Source: Mikania micrantha
Lineage: Eukaryota; Streptophyta; Magnoliopsida; Asterales; Asteraceae
Reading direction: 5' to 3'
DNA: 64,000 bases
Assembly: GCA_009363875.1 (NCBI GenBank)
Contig: CM018695.1
Location: 63,297,433 to 63,361,432, forward strand
Below the pieces are notes generated by a model. The model saw only the letters and a list, made by a program, of their open reading frames with translations, was not told where the DNA came from and ran no database searches. Made by a program: the position numbers and the translations under genes. Within the stretch, counting starts at the first letter, position 1. Each line of letters opens with the position of its first letter. This document shows positions 53,936 to 64,000 of this stretch, piece after piece.

Positions 53936-55090
53936 ATGGCTGGACAAAGGGGTAGACCACATAAGCAACCACAGGAACCTGAAGAACCACGTATCGACAA
54001 TGGAGAACCTGTCAACGAAGAAGACGACGAGCACAACGAGCAACCGGAGAGTGAAGACGAGTTTACTTTAGAGCCCATCGTAGTGAAGGCTATTTCTGAT
54101 GAGGACTGTAAAATCATGGATGAGAAGCTACCAGCTTTGATTACAAAAATAATGAAGGATACTTTGAAAGAAAAGTCTGAAGGAACTAAGGAGAGCACCA
54201 AAGAAGACGAATTTGTGATCATCGGGACTAAGGGCGGTGATTCTATGTCAGAGAAACTGAAGGGTTGTGACTACAAGGCCTTCAAAGGATGCAATCCACC
54301 CTCCTTTGATGGTAAGAAGGATGCCGTGGCCACCTGCCACTGGTTTCAGCTATCGAGGCGGTTATCGCTATTAGTGAATGCCGGGAAGACCAAGAAGTGA
54401 AATTTGCAGCTCATTCATTTACTGAAGAAGCTCTACATTTGTGGAACACTGTCAAGTAGTCAAAGACCACTACTGATGTGGGGGGCTTGAAATGGGAGGA
54501 CTTGAAGGAATTAGTTATGAAACACTTCTGTCCAAAGAATGAAATTGATAAAGTCGAGCGAGAATTTGACATTGAAAGCTGGACGTATGAATCATCGGTA
54601 GTATACGTCAAAATTTAATGAAATGTCAAGATTGGTTCCTCATTTGGTAAGCACGGAGGAACGCAAACTGAAGTTATATGTGGAAGGACTACCACCTAGA
54701 GTTCGAACACATGTAAAGGCGCATGCTCCCAGAACTTTTGAATCGGCAGTAGAGATTAGCGGTATTGTCTGGGATGATGTATTGGAAGCATAACCATTAA
54801 AGGAAGAACCAAAGCAAAAGAAATAGAAATGGTAAACCGGGACTCCCCATGAAAAATCTTAAAGTAGAAGAATTTGAAAAATGCCCTAAGTGTGGAAAGA
54901 GACATGGGGGAGAATGTCTTACGTGGACTACTTTGTGCTACCGTTGTGGAAAGACTGGACATTTTTCTTATGATTGCCCGAATATGCCAAAGTGTTACAA
55001 TTGTGGTGGATTCGGTCATGTGAGCAAGAATTGCTTTAAACCAAAGACAACACCCGCTGAAGCCAACAAATCTGAAAGTAGCAAGGGAGG
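53936..55090 (+). pseudogene. gag: gag of the second Gypsy element, broken
   Basis: It starts MAGQRGRPHKQPQEPEE at 53936 with an acidic N-terminal region. The gag core follows (KAFKGCNPPSFDGKKDAVA), then a frameshift near 54340. Later pieces are HFCPKNEIDKVEREF, LYVEGLPPRVRTHVKAHAP and the knuckles CYRCGKTGHFSYDC and CYNCGGFGHVSKNC. Several stops lie between. The frame is cut at 55090 by an inserted LTR. Confidence 0.8.
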
Positions 55091-56843
55091 TGATGTGTTG
55101 TGAAACACTTCTGTTTTTCTATATGTTTTTGTTTAGTTTTGGTATAGTTTTATTCAGTTTTGGAGTCAGTTTTAGCTGGTGCTTCACAATTCTGTAATTC
55201 AATGCTCGCACGTCATAAACATGTGAAATTGATGCTAAAGATCAAGAAAACGAGCTCCCGGTTGGATGAAGACAGATCTGAAGCTAAAGAGAGAAAATCT
55301 GAATTCTGGAACCCTTCGCGTAGCGCGAAGGACATCTGAAACCCTGTCACGGTACGCGACAGAGGAAAATGACCATAATACCCCTTTTAATGATTCCGGG
55401 TTGACCCGACTAATTTGTCGGGTAGCGAGACCCATCGCGTAGCGCGAAGGGTGTGGAAGGTGTTGTCGCGGTATGCGACGCGGGGAAAAACTTAGAAAAA
55501 CGTTTTGATCGATTAAAAACGGCTGGGGAGAAAAAATTAGGGCATCATCGAATAGGAGAGACGGCAGGGGCGACCAAGAAGGCGATTTCGAGATTTGGGA
55601 GGCTAAAGATTGAGGAATCAAGGCTTAAGATCGAAGACATCGGGTGTTCACCATTCGGTTTATTCGGTTTCTTTGTTTTTATTCGAATCCCATGTTTCTC
55701 ATTCACTTTAAACAGGATATGGGTTGTTTTCATATAATGTTTCTTGGCTAAACATTTAGAACTACCTAGGTTAGATGATTATGCATAATTGATTTTGGTT
55801 TGTTTTGGTTTTGGAATAATATGATGTGTTGAAATTTATGATTTAAAGATTTGGGTTTGAATAATGGATGTGAACGCGTATCTATGACTGTTTAATGATT
55901 GATATTATACTCCTCATGTGTCTTGGTGATTGTCTGTCACATACTAGGTGCATGCTAGATCAATTAGTGTGTGTCTTTGATTATTGGATGAATTATTGTG
56001 ATCAGGTAATTCATAGGAGTGTTTTATTATGATTTAGATGATTAAGATGTGCAACCAACTTTAATAGCCGTGAGGTGAGAGGTTGTCAATAAGTCTTGGT
56101 TGTTAGCTTGTTAGTTTAGAGGCTTTGTGAGAAGATCAGTCTAATTTGTCTATCAAACCTTGTTTATTGAGTCTAATAGGAAAACCCAAGTTATCCCTAG
56201 CATTTGAGTGAACTGTGACTTTCGCGCCGTCAGGTAGAGTATTTAACAGTTATTTCTTAAGTGTTTTGAGATTATCGTGCTGTGAGGCAGATAATCTAAC
56301 GGATATTTCATAAGCAGTTGGATGACCTGTGAGGGAAATCCATTCAACCGGTGGTTTAACAGCTTTTAGGATATTTAGTTGATTATCCTTGAGAAGGGTC
56401 GAGGGTATTCTAAGTTTCCTATAGGTTTAGTATTTTTAGATCCCGGTATCACATCAGTTCCATTACCGATTAGAACCTTGTCAAGCATGTATATGATTCA
56501 AGCCTAGGTAGTGTTTTCTTTCTCTTGATTTAGTCTTTGTTTCGTTGCTTGCTCGTCTTTAGTCTTGTTTTATTTAAGTTATTCTTAGTTCTGGTAGTAA
56601 ATCCCCCTTTCTTAATATTATTTTATTTAAGTAAAAATTTTGTATAGATAAGTAATAGAGTCTGGTTAGTTCAGTCTGTAGAAGTCCGTGGGTTCGATAT
56701 CCGGACTTACTTTTGTCTTGCTGCATACGATAGGTACACTTGCCTGTCGGTAGCTTAGGTTTTAGAGAGTCTAGATTTATTACTTTGTGTCTATTTTAGA
56801 GTCGGTTTTTAGTTAGTTTATTAGCTAAGCTCCGTCGACATCA
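55091..56843. mobile_element. Solo LTR of a third family inside the second Gypsy element
   Basis: The 1,753-bp insert has perfect 5-bp inverted tips (TGATG and CATCA) and a perfect target duplication GGAGG (55086-55090 and 56844-56848). It carries hairpin words such as CCTTCGCG-TAG-CGCGAAGG and GTGGGTTCGATATCCGGAC near its end. No internal retroelement domains lie between the tips, so it is a solo LTR left by LTR-LTR recombination. The end motif resembles those I associate with Tat/Athila LTRs, but that is weak. Confidence 0.8.
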
Positions 56844-57030
56844 GGAGGTGAGAAACAAAAGGCAAAAGCTCGTGCCTTTACTATGACCAAAGATCAGGTA
56901 GCCAAAGACCCTGATGTGGTGACAGGTACATTCTTGATTAATGATATCCCTGCTTCAGTGCTATTTGATTCTGGTGCAAGTATGAGCTTTGTGGCTATTG
57001 CTTTTTGTGATAAACTGTGTGCTAATGTTA
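56844..57030 (+). pseudogene. Protease N-terminal segment of the second Gypsy element
   Basis: Right after the solo LTR the frame resumes with AKARAFTMTKDQVAKDPDVV and reaches the aspartic protease motif LFDSGASMSFVA. A one-base shift near 57030 separates it from the long frame that follows. Confidence 0.75.
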
Positions 57031-57031
57031 A

Positions 57032-60000
57032 ATGATAGAACATGCCTTTAATATAGAAACTGCTCTTGGTAAATCAACTAGAGTAATGGAGGCCATTGAT
57101 GATGATTGTTACATTGATATAGAAGGCCATAGATTCCCTGCTAAGTTGTTTCTGGTTACGTTAGGAGGTTTTGATGTAGTCTTGGGCATGGATTGGTTGG
57201 CCAAATATGAAGCAAACATTGTTTGTCGACGAAATATGATTGTCTTAACGGCTCTTAATGGGAGTTCAGTAACGGTTTACGGGGATAAAGTGTTCAACGT
57301 GCCTAAAGTCATTTTAATGATTAAGGCAAGTGAATTTATGAGGCGAGGGTGTGGGGCTTATCTGGCCTATGTTATTGATAAAGAATCTAAGGTAAAAGAA
57401 TTGGAAGATGTACCCGTGGTGTGTAACTTTCCTGATGTATTTCCTGAGGATTTGCCAGGAATTCCACCTGATCGGGAAATCGAATTCCAAATTGATGTTG
57501 TGCCAGGAGCTCAAACTGTCGCCAAGGCACCGTACCGTCTGGCTCCAACAGAGATGAAAGAATTAATGACCCAACTACAAGACCTTCTAGACAAAGGTTT
57601 TATACGACCAAGTGTGTCATCTTGGGGTGCACCAGTGTTGTTTGTCAAGAAAAAGGACGGAAGCATGAGAATGTGCATAGATTATAGAGAATTGAATAAG
57701 CTCACAATAAAGAACAAGTATCCGTTACCAAGAATTGACGACTTGTTTGACCAACTGCAAGGGGCAAGTTGGTTTTCTAAAATCGATCTCAGGTCAGGGT
57801 ATCATCAGCTAAAGGTGAAAGAACAAGACATTCCGAAGACAGTGTTTCGCACGCGTTATGGACACTATGAGTTTCTTGTGATGTCTTTCGGATTAACAAA
57901 CGCTCCTGCGGCGTTTATGGATTTGATGAATCGGGTGTGCAGACCCATGCTAGACCGATCAGTGATTTTTTTCATTGACGACATCTTAATATACTCAAAG
58001 AGTGAAGGTGATCATGCGTGTCATCTTCGGGAAGTACTTGAAATGCTAAGAAGAGAAAAGTTGTATGCTAAGTTCTCTAAATGTGCCTTTTGGTTACGAG
58101 AGGTGCAGTTCCTAGGTCATGTTATTAGTCCAGAAGGCATAATGGTGGACCCAGCTAAAGTAGAAGCGGTAATGAAATGGAATCCTCCGAAAACACCAAC
58201 AGAAGTTCGTAGCTTTCTCGGATTAGCAGGTTATTACAGAAGATTCATTCAGGATTTCTCTAGGATTGCTACACCGTTGACAAGATTGACTAGGAAAGAA
58301 GTAAAATATAATTGGGGTCCAACTCAGGTTCAAGCTTTTGAAGAACTAAAGAAGAGATTAACCGAAGCTCCAATTTTGGCACTGCCAGATGGTAATGAAG
58401 ACATGGTTGTATATTCATATGCGTCGTATCTGGGCTTGGGTTGTGTACTTATGCAAAGGAGAAGGGTAATAGCGTATGCCTCAAGACAATTGAAAAGCCA
58501 CGAGGCTAATTATCCAACACACGATTTGGAATTGGCTGCTGTGGTATTTGCTTTAAAAATTTGGAGGCATTATCTATATGGAGTCAAATGTACAATTTAC
58601 ACGGATCATAAAAGCCTAAAATACTTTTTTGAACAGAAAGATTTGAATATGAGACAAAGAAGATGGCTTGAGCTGCTAAAGGATTATGACTGTGAGATCT
58701 TGTACCACCCGAGAAAGGCAAATGTAGTGGCTGATGCTTTAAGTCGCAAGACAGAACACCCTGCTATACGGATTAAGTCTTACAGTTTGGTGATAACACC
58801 GGATTTTCTAAATGAGCTCAAGGATGCACAGAAGGAAGGACTTAAGGAAGACAATGTTGGATTCGAAAGAATTTTTGGTCAAGTTAAGAATCTAGAAGAA
58901 AATGAATTTGGTGTTAAGATACGATTTGGTCGAATGTGGGTTCCACGAAACGGGGACATCAGGTCAAGGATTCTAGACGAAGCACATAAGTCACGCTATT
59001 CTATTCATCCTGGTGCAACAAAAATGTATCAAGACCTCCGAAAGGATTATTGGTGGCCAGGTATGAAGTTTAATGTAATGCAGTACGTAAACAAATGTTT
59101 GACATGTGCGCAAGTAAAAGCCGAACATCAGAAACCTTATGGTTATGTGCAAACTCTAAAAGTCCCAGAATGGAAGTGGGAACATATCACCATGGATTTT
59201 ATTACCAAGTTGCCTCTCACGGCGAAACGTCATGATACTATTTGGGTGATTGTAGACCGATTAACGAAAAGTGCTCACTTCTTGCCTATACGCGAGACTT
59301 ATACGTCAGAGAAACTGTCCGAATTATTTGTGAAAGAAATAATTACAAGACATGGAGTTCCAGTTTCTATAGTGTCTGATCGTGACACACGATTTGTTTC
59401 AAGATTCTGGAAGCAGTTTCATGAATCGATGGGTACAAGACTCAATATCAGCACTGCGTATCATCCTTAGACCGACGGACAGTCTGAAAGGACTATCCAA
59501 ACCTTAGAGGATATGCTCAGAGCCTGTATTATTGATTTTGGTGGTAGTTGGGATGATCATTTACCGCTAGTGGAATTCTCGTACAACAACAGCTATCATG
59601 CTAGTATTGGAATGCCACCATACGAGGCGTTGTACGGGCGACGTTGTAGAACACTTGTGTGTTGGGGAGGAGTAGGACAGAAAGAAGTGGGAAGCAAAGC
59701 TGCAGTGATTGATTTGACTGAAAAGCTTTAACTAGTTAAAGCGCGAATGAAAGCCGCACAGGATCGACAGAAGTCATACGCTGACAAAAGGCGAAGACCA
59801 ATAGAGTTCGACGTAGGTGATCAGGTACTGCTAAAAGTTTCACCATGGAAAGGAATTATTCGATTTAGGAAAAGAGGCAAGCTGAGTCCGAGATTTATTG
59901 GACCTTTTCGAATAATGGCACGGGTCGGTAAGGTAGCCTACCGATTAGATCTTCCAGATGAACTGAGTGGAATTCATCCGAAATTTCATATTTCACATTT

Positions 60001-60235
60001 AAGAAAATGTTTAATAGATGAAGTAGCCTACGTGCCGTTAGATGATATTTAAGTTGATGAAAAGCTAAACTACATAGAGGAACCTGTTGCCATTATTGAC
60101 ACGAAAGAAAAACAATTACGTAACAAGACGATTAGACAAGTTAAGGTTCAATGGAAGCACCGAAAAGGATCTGAGGCTACATGGGAGACTGAAGACGAGA
60201 TGAAACGACTCTACCCACATTTGTTTGAAACGTAA
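57032..60235 (+). pseudogene. pol: pol of the second Gypsy element (protease end, RT, RNase H, integrase, chromodomain-like tail)
   Basis: One frame runs from 57032 to TAA at 60233, with three internal stops: TAG 59468, TAA 59729 and TAA 60050. Domains: the rest of the protease; RT (DYRELNKLTIKNKYPLPRID, FFIDDILIYSK) with both catalytic Asp; RNase H, where the first acidic residue is replaced (VVYSYASYLGLG, against VYCDASRQGL in the other element); HHCC finger; integrase (MDFITKLPL, VSDRDTRF, then SERTIQTLEDM after the first stop); and a chromodomain-like end (VQWKHRKGSEATWETEDEM). The open 812-codon stretch makes it the best-preserved pol here. Confidence 0.9.
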
Positions 60236-60239
60236 CAGG

Positions 60240-60472
60240 TTTGTAAAGAATAACAAGAGGGCTCGTGGCATACGATAAAGACTACCCTGGCATAATCCGG
60301 CTATGTTATAGAACTATAGAGACGTGGATTATGTGTAAATGTTTGTTTAGATCTGTATAATATTTCATGTTGACTCTTTAATTTCCGCTGCTATAATAAT
60401 GTATATATGGTTTAAGGACTATGGGTGTGATGTTTGCCAACCGAGGGGACTCCCAGGATTCGGGGCCTCTCA
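60240..60472 (+). repeat. Truncated 3' LTR of the second Gypsy element
   Basis: This stretch matches 53374-53605 of the 5' LTR (AAAGAATAACAAGAGGGCTC to GGCCTCTCA). It begins only a few bases after the pol stop, so the 3' untranslated region, purine tract and about 1.9 kb of LTR are missing. It ends at the TATGC duplication. Confidence 0.85.
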
Positions 60473-60477
60473 TATGC

Positions 60478-60886
60478 ATTACTATTTATACACACACTTA
60501 CTTATATTTACTATTTAATTTAATATATACATTTACTATTCCTTTTACATGCCTTTTAATATATATAATAATAATATTTACTATTTATTCTGACATCTAA
60601 CACTTTTTATGAAAAAAACAAAAAAAAATTTGATGGATTCAAAACCATTCATAACTAGTTTTATACATGTCCGGTGCTTGGGTATTTTAACGTCAAATTG
60701 CATTAGTACTTTTAATTTTAATTCTAAACAAAACAAATTCAAATACGTAGGCTACACAACAATGGTTCGCAACATGCTCAACTACATATAGCTTACCTTC
60801 ATAAATGTCCACTTCCAAAAGGCAGGCTTGCATGTTGCTTGAAATAAGATTTTTCATTGTTAAAGCTACATGTACATAATTATACA

Positions 60887-60925
<39 letters not shown>

Positions 60926-62291
60926 ACAATGCCCGATTCTGACACGTATCCAACAATAGTATGCACAATTAGCCATTCTAATATCTAAGGTTTATTAAGG
61001 GTGATTTAACCAGTGTCATCTTTATCAAAATATAAAAATATATAATATTTCATAATGACTTTATTCATATGTAAAGTAGCAGCAATAAACTATTCATAGT
61101 TAATTAATAGTACCATTATTGTCAATTTCTACATAATTTTCATTTCAAGTAGTAAAAAATAGATATTAATCAACAACAATAGGAAGAAAAAAAAAAGAAA
61201 CAAAGAACTACTTACAGATTGCATTAGATTATAAATGTCAAATTCATTAACATTAGAACAAAATGCTAAAATCCAGTCTGAGGTTCTTCAAAAGTAATAT
61301 AATCACTGTTGAGTGTTGAGTTATCTAAAAAATAAACAAAAGAGTTGTTTGAGTATCATCCCAACCCAATCAAACATCTACCCACATCAACAGTTTCAGC
61401 AAAAAATATAATCCAATCTTAGGTTCTATAATTGAAGCTTTTTTAGGACCTGAGAACCAATAGTTTATGGGACTATATCTTCAACCCTACTAAGAGTATA
61501 TTCCAAATAAGATTTTTTTTTCATACTATAGAACAATGTAATCTCCATTTATAGCATGCAAATGGTTTATATCAAATTGGACAAATCACACATGAAATGA
61601 TGACAACATTTATTGAGACCAAAAGATAGTATAAATTCTAAATCAATTTAAACACCCTACAAATGCACAGTATTATAAAGAGAAACTTTAGTGGATAAAT
61701 TAACAGAGATAATCAAGAATGTTGGTAATAGAAACATAAAATTACAAAAAGGGCATCATTAGAATCCTGTTAAATGTTTAAATATACTTAAATGGTGATA
61801 GATATTAAAGAGAAGTGAGTTAGCCGACTCAAGAAAACAGATCAAGAGGTTACACAACATCTACCATTGAACAGAAAGTAAATTTACCTACAACCCAATC
61901 ACAAACAATAACAACACAAAATCAAAACCAAATTCAATTATGATCAAAAGCATATGTTTACCCATTTCTATTGTGAATATCCATATTACTCACAAGGTAG
62001 AAGAAGAAAGACACATAAAAAGTTTTCAGATGCATGATGGCAAGAACGGCAGAACCTTAGCCTTTTGAATATCGTCCGAACCTTGCTTAACATTCAAATT
62101 GATTTCGAGATTTTATAAGAAAGAAATAAGTCTTGCGGCAAATGACAACATGAATTAACGTCCATTACTCTTGATTGAGAAGTTCATCAATGTATACAAC
62201 TTCCCACTTCAAAGATTGCTCCTTTGTGAATCCTAGCAGGTAGAGAGGACTGCTCCTTTGAGGTTGAGAAAGTGTAAGGAAGGATCTGTAA
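60478..62291. other. AT-rich intergenic stretch without a recognised gene
   Basis: I see no coding region, RNA gene or clear element in this 1.8 kb. A (TA)16 tract lies at 60891-60923. Short ORFs here have no family features. It may be host intergenic DNA between insertions. Confidence 0.5.
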
Positions 62292-62566
62292 GGCCATGTG
62301 TACTCATCAAGCCTCCATCACTTTACGTATACGCAACATAAACAACCAACACCATCACCCCTCATCACTCAACGTCATCACCACATGTGTTATCATCACC
62401 CCTCATCAAGCCCCCATCACCCCCTTTTCTTCCTCCTTTATGCAGTGAGGGAGGTCACAGTTTTGAAATCACATGGTGGTCACGCCCTATGTGTATTGGT
62501 GGGGTGATGGTTAGGGGCGTGTTGGAGGGTGGTCAAGCCTCTCTTCACGCCTCATTACACATGGTC
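62292..62566. mobile_element. Tourist-like (PIF/Harbinger) MITE
   Basis: The 275-bp element has ends GGCCATGTGTA and TACACATGGTC (one mismatch as inverted repeats), flanked on both sides by TAA (62289-62291 and 62567-62569). A 3-bp TAA/TTA duplication with GGCC-type tips is the PIF/Harbinger pattern. CATCACC words dominate the left half and GGTGATGG words the right, so it folds. No transposase. Confidence 0.75.
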
Positions 62567-62708
62567 TAAGATTGAAGGTAAATAGACGTGAAGAGACAAT
62601 CGAGCCGTCGTTAACCACACGAAAACCACCAAAATGATGAGTTTAAATGACCAATATTGTATTTCATTTAACTAAAATGGTCCAGATGAATCTAAAAGTC
62701 GCTTGAGA

Positions 62709-63643
62709 TGTGACAACTGCGTTTGAGGATTGCGTCATTAACAAATGAAAGCACATTTCATTGTTCTTGAAATCCACGTTGATTTAGCGATTGTGATTAT
62801 TACAGGTTGAAAGTATGCGAGAAATGGTGAACGTAGGAGAAAACCGTGCACGAAATGGAGTTCCGGATTCTCCGAAATCGAAAAACGAAGAAAAATACAA
62901 AAATATCAAAATCAGGGATGCTTCGCGGTACGCGTAGCCCAGTTTGTCAAGCTAGGCGGTACGCGAAGAAGCAAGGAAGTATCTGAAATCCGTGATCCGC
63001 GCGGTACGCCTAGCCCCAAGCGGCCACGCTACGCGATGCGCGCGGACCCAAAATATCTGGTCCCGTGACTCTTCTCGGTATGCCTGAAGCCAAACACCCG
63101 CGGTACGCTTGGATTATGGCGGTTTGGCAGATCAGATTAGAAGATCAGATTGCATGCAAATGTTTTCATTTATCATCGTATCGAACATACCTTCCATCCA
63201 GATGAAAAATTCGGGCCTTTAACCTCAAAATCTTGATCTTAAAGCTGTCTGATCATCATATTGAAGCCATAAGTGGAATCTACAAGTGTTGATCACCATT
63301 TTTAACCGAGAAATCCGTCCGAATAGGTAACGATTCGTTTTAACCTACTAGTTTGGTAATGGTTGGTTAGATCTTGTTTTTGAACGTAATGCTATAGTTA
63401 AGGTTGTTGATTATTGCCTAGATGATGGCTACGAATGATTATAAACGAAGAACTTGATGTGTTAAAGGGTAAATCCTCGTTTTGATCCGTTGTGATGCTC
63501 GGTTTTCATGAAACTATAACAATGATTATAATGGTTTAAACCATTTGATTGTGACAATGTATGTGATAGTTTGATTAATCCTTGAAATGCAAGGTTAAAT
63601 TCAAGTGTTTTAAACTAATAACAATCATTAACATATTCATTGG
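62709..63643 (+). repeat. Diverged Tekay-type LTR, interrupted
   Basis: It begins TGTGACAACTGCGTTTGAGG and follows the LTR at 35621 in order (GAAATCCACGTTGATTTAGC, AACGAAGAAAA, TTGTTTTTGAACGTAATG, TTGTGACAATGTA). It carries several GCGGTACGC words. It stops at ATTAACATATTCATTGG, where another LTR begins. The rest may lie beyond the window. Confidence 0.75.
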
Positions 63644-64000
63644 TGTCACACCCCGAGCCAGCGGGACGGATCGACTGTGACATTTCGTTCTTTACTACAA
63701 GGTAATTTCCTATATTCATGAATTAACATTTTAATTAATTACATCATGATTGAATATGTATATACATGTGAATCTGTGTATATATGTAAGGAAATTACAA
63801 GATGAAACAAATCACAAATGACGTTGCGTAGAATTGCCGAATTGTAGGACCAAGAATGATCTCGAAAACAACACGAAATCAAAGGAGATCTGCTCTACAG
63901 CCTCTGGAATAGTGCGGAATCCTATTCCAGGGTTTTCCAATCGAAACCGACAGCAATCGTGGTGATCCGAAGGTAAGAAATGAACGTTTGAGTGAAGATC
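63644..64000 (+). mobile_element. Start of another LTR element, cut by the window end
   Basis: It begins TGTCACACCCCGAGCCAGCG in the middle of the preceding LTR, so it is a younger insertion. The part near 63905-63960 (TGGAATAGTGCGGAATCCTA, GGTTTTCCAATCGAAA) resembles the LTR-like fragment in the three A blocks. Its extent and target duplication cannot be seen. Confidence 0.55.

Larger units (their letters stand above)
51437..60472 (+). mobile_element. Second Gypsy (chromovirus-like) element, truncated at its 3' end
   Basis: The element is bounded by a perfect 5-bp duplication, TATGC at 51432-51436 and 60473-60477. It contains a complete 5' LTR, primer site, broken gag, an inserted solo LTR (55091-56843), protease, a long pol, then only the last 233 bp of the 3' LTR. 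The duplication shows that the loss of the purine tract and about 1.9 kb of 3' LTR happened after insertion. Fragments of the same family occur in the three A blocks. Confidence 0.85.

Noticed and set aside
56640..56715. Possible tRNA gene (GGGTTCGATATCC resembles a B box)
   Set aside because: No A box or acceptor-stem pairing is found at the right distance. It lies at the 3' side of a solo LTR, where similar words are common.
62298..62569. Short His/Pro-rich ORFs
   Set aside because: They lie wholly within the Tourist-like MITE and reflect its CATCACC-rich arms.
1..64000. Endogenous pararetrovirus or other viral integrant
   Set aside because: All RT-containing segments carry integrase, LTRs and primer sites of Copia or Gypsy retrotransposons. 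No movement-protein or caulimovirid gene order was seen.

Overview
This window is nuclear DNA of a flowering plant, and almost all of it is transposable elements. Both major plant LTR-retrotransposon superfamilies are present, with methionine-initiator-tRNA-type primer sites (TGGTATCAGAG), AT-rich flanks, Helitron termini, tRNA-derived SINEs and several MITE families. The long third ORF of the Copia elements and the style of the Gypsy polyproteins resemble elements I associate with Asteraceae (Tanacetum/Artemisia-like). That placement is an inference. I found no complete host gene, no rRNA or tRNA gene and no CRISPR array.

Layout. 1-2142: a run of foldback MITEs set in TA microsatellites, then two inverted-repeat DNA elements. 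2143-48027: a segment present three times in tandem (2143-18285, 18286-33253, 33254-48027). Each unit holds an 'A' part (decayed LTR and gag fragments) and a 'B' part (foldback elements and a promoter-like stretch). Between B1 and A2, and between B2 and A3, lies a minus-strand Copia/Sirevirus-like element that has its 5' LTR but no 3' LTR. Unit 3 also carries a Tekay-like Gypsy element with both LTRs (35621-46494). 48028-51436: unidentified sequence, SINEs, a short Helitron and more TA-embedded MITEs. 51437-60472: a second chromovirus-like Gypsy element with a perfect 5-bp target duplication, a 3' LTR cut to 233 bp, and a solo LTR of another family inserted inside it. 60473-64000: AT-rich sequence, a Tourist-like MITE, then a Tekay-type LTR interrupted by another LTR that runs off the window.

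No retroelement here looks able to move by itself. Both Copia copies share RT and gag lesions, so the element was already defective when the segment was copied. Private lesions followed in each copy. Diagnostic differences suggest the array came from an illegitimate join between a Copia-free and a Copia-bearing haplotype, followed by an unequal exchange that made a chimeric middle unit. The triplication history and the TA-embedded foldback families, with an empty site preserved in unit 3, are the most interesting parts of the window.
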